Shown in pieces: positions 62,494 to 64,000 of a DNA stretch of 64,000 nucleotides. The notes beneath the pieces were generated by a model. It saw nothing but the letters and a program-made list of their open reading frames with translations, was not told the DNA's origin and ran no database searches. Location: contig NZ_RFLV01000006.1 of assembly GCF_004920405.1 (NCBI RefSeq), positions 62,001-126,000 on the forward strand, read 5' to 3'. This DNA is from Pseudomonas leptonychotis (GTDB taxonomy: Bacteria; Pseudomonadota; Gammaproteobacteria; Pseudomonadales; Pseudomonadaceae). The first letter of the stretch is position 1; every line of letters begins with the position of its first letter. The position numbers were made by a program, and so were the translations under genes.

Positions 62494-62847
62494 CTAGTGT
62501 CGATAACGCTGACGCTCGGACTTGAGCAGGATGCGCACAATGGCAAATTCGCGCTCGATCTGCTCGACCAGCTCAGGGGCCTGCTCCAGCTGCTCGCGCC
62601 GGCCGGCTTCCTCCAGCTGCTTGCACAGCCCAGCCAGCATCAATGCGCCCATATTGCTGCAACTGCCCTTAAAGCTGTGCGCCGCCAAACGCAGGCTCTG
62701 CGCATCGGCAGCCTGCTCAGCCTGGCGCAGCACCAGCACACGTTCTTCGGAGTCGAGCAGGAAGGTATCCAGCAGCACCGGGTATTCATCTTCCATGACG
62801 TCCTGCAAAGCCGCCAATACTGCGCTATCAAGGTGAATATCAGACAA
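62494..62847 (-). CDS. hptB: Histidine phosphotransfer protein HptB
   Basis: The 117-residue Hpt domain has the phosphorylated H57 in RLAAHSFKGSCSNMGA. It relays phosphate from hybrid kinases to the receiver of the HsbR-type protein encoded just upstream. In P. aeruginosa this branch affects biofilm and swimming through HsbA and FlgM. It is 29 bp after the neighbour gene, and its end is followed by the fliK promoter. Confidence 0.9.
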   Translation of the reverse strand: MSDIHLDSAVLAALQDVMEDEYPVLLDTFLLDSEERVLVLRQAEQAADAQSLRLAAHSFKGSCSNMGALMLAGLCKQLEEAGRREQLEQAPELVEQIEREFAIVRILLKSERQRYRH

Positions 62848-62876
62848 CTGCGCGCTCTCCTAGCGTTATGCCTGGA

Positions 62877-64000
62877 TTATGCCCCAGGCAACCAGGAAAA
62901 CTCCACGCGCACCCCCGGTTCGCCGTCGCCCCAACTGCAGCGCTCACTCAATTGCCTGACCAGTGCCAGCCCACGACCGCTCAGGCTATGGGCATCCCGG
63001 GGCTGCGCAGGCTGTAACGGCGCCTCGAAGCCCGAACCGCTGTCCTCGACTCGGACGATCAAACGTCCGCCAGTGCCTTCAGGTAGCAATTGCAGATGAA
63101 AGCGGACAAACCCATCCGTTAACGTGGCCAGCCGCACGCTACGTTGGCGGTAGTACTCGGAAAATCCCTCGGCATTTGCCTTGAGCGCCGAATCCAGACC
63201 TAGCACGCCATGCTCCAGAGCGTTCGAGTACAGCTCGGCTAGCACACTGAACAGGGCCCCACCTTGGGGGCGCAGACCTTTTACCTCCAACAGCAACTGC
63301 AGGAGAAACGGTAACGGGTTGAAATGGCGCAGGGTCTCACCGCGAAACTCAAAGCTGGCCGACCAGTCCAGCGAGTGACTCTGCCCATTATCAGCAAAAG
63401 CCAGCGGCGGACGGCTTAACTGGCCATCATCGACCATGCGGACCTCAAGCAAGCTGACATCATCCTGCTGCTCGCCGCTGAAGCGGGCTAGGGCCTGCTG
63501 AATCTCGGAAAACAACGTGGCTTGCTGCAGGTTGGCGCTGAACACATCCAGCAGACGGCCCTCACCAAATAACTCGCCCTGTTTGTTGCAGGCCTCCAAC
63601 ACGCCATCGGAGAGCATAAAAACCCGGTCACCCAGCGCCAGCGGATAGACCTCGTACTTGTCATTGAACGCAGTAGGTTCCAACACCCCCAGTGGCAAAT
63701 GCCGCGACACCAACGGCAAGCGCTCGCCATTGCCCCGTAGCAAGTAACCATCCGGCAAGCCGCCATTCCACACTTCAACCACCTGGCGCTGAAAACTGAT
63801 GTTCAGCACCGCCGCGCAGCAAAACACGCCAACGGGGAGGATGCGCTTGAGCTTGGCGTTAATTTCGCGCAGCACTTCGGCCAAGGAATAGCCCTTGGCC
63901 GTCATGCCATAAAACACCTCTGCCAAAGGCATTGCGCCAATTGCCGCTGGCAAGCCATGCCCGGTGAAATCACCCAACAGCACATGCATGCCGCCGGACG
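62877..64000 (-). CDS. hsbR: HsbR-type response regulator with PP2C phosphatase and kinase domain, cut by window end
   Basis: Only the C-terminal 374 codons are in the window; the frame is open to base 64000. The visible part covers a SpoIIE/PP2C-type phosphatase domain (HVLLGDFTGHGLPAAIGAMPL through FSGEQQDDVSLLEV) and a C-terminal HATPase serine-kinase domain (ELYSNALEHGVLGLD, VEDSGSGFEAP, GRGLALVRQL). In P. aeruginosa, HsbR acts on the anti-anti-sigma factor HsbA and is controlled by HptB. The receiver domain should lie beyond the edge. Confidence 0.88.
   Translation of the reverse strand, partial: SGGMHVLLGDFTGHGLPAAIGAMPLAEVFYGMTAKGYSLAEVLREINAKLKRILPVGVFCCAAVLNISFQRQVVEVWNGGLPDGYLLRGNGERLPLVSRHLPLGVLEPTAFNDKYEVYPLALGDRVFMLSDGVLEACNKQGELFGEGRLLDVFSANLQQATLFSEIQQALARFSGEQQDDVSLLEVRMVDDGQLSRPPLAFADNGQSHSLDWSASFEFRGETLRHFNPLPFLLQLLLEVKGLRPQGGALFSVLAELYSNALEHGVLGLDSALKANAEGFSEYYRQRSVRLATLTDGFVRFHLQLLPEGTGGRLIVRVEDSGSGFEAPLQPAQPRDAHSLSGRGLALVRQLSERCSWGDGEPGVRVEFSWLPGA

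Overview
The window is chromosomal DNA from a Pseudomonas. Almost every gene has a close relative in that genus, and several hallmark clusters are present in their usual order: ccmABCDEFGHI; fliLMNOPQR-flhB; flhA-flhF-fleN-fliA; and cheY-cheZ-cheA-cheB-motC-motD followed by a ParA gene, a ParP-like CheW gene, cheW and a DUF2802 gene. The FleQ/RpoN style of flagellar control is visible as three sequences that fit the sigma-54 consensus. I cannot name the species.

Bases 1-9400 hold single genes and short operons: the end of trkH, two AraC-type regulators, a MASE2 adenylate cyclase (CyaB type), a glycosyltransferase overlapping an LpxH-like phosphoesterase, a CsaA-like tRNA-binding protein, an EamA transporter and an ibpA-type small heat-shock gene behind a ROSE-like RNA thermometer. 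Bases 9400-15100 carry a short-chain dehydrogenase, dusC, a hotdog thioesterase and the Entner-Doudoroff genes eda, edd and pgl together on one strand. Bases 15100-25500 carry a DISM-type diguanylate cyclase, a hydrolase and TetR pair, a duplicated Ala/Glu tRNA block beside gltX, an EamA transporter broken by an in-frame TGA, uvrB, an aromatic/aspartate aminotransferase, and tRNA-Asn and tRNA-Pro. Bases 25800-31800 hold envelope genes: a DUF2061 protein with a hairpin over its ribosome binding site, a membrane GH17 enzyme, a secreted alpha/beta hydrolase overlapping mlaA, a MerR regulator and a small lipoprotein.

Bases 31800-38950 are the complete cytochrome c maturation operon on the minus strand. 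Bases 39100-41000 carry a divergent pair, a second FliK-like protein and a short FlhB-like C-terminal protein. From 41000 to the end the minus strand is a nearly unbroken flagellar and chemotaxis region, closing with fliK, hptB and the cut hsbR-type gene. Together these genes build the export gate and C-ring, set the number and place of the flagellum (FlhF/FleN), drive late transcription (FliA), run chemosensory signalling and the second stator (MotCD), and link to the HptB/HsbR switch.

The most unusual feature is a family of short inverted-repeat elements in four copies. Three start exactly at or inside the 3' ends of genes (trkH, cyaB and the glycosyltransferase, fliK). The fourth lies in frame inside the 5' coding region of ccmH and adds about 40 codons ahead of its signal sequence. 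I saw no CRISPR array, prophage, insertion sequence with a transposase, or obvious new defence system.
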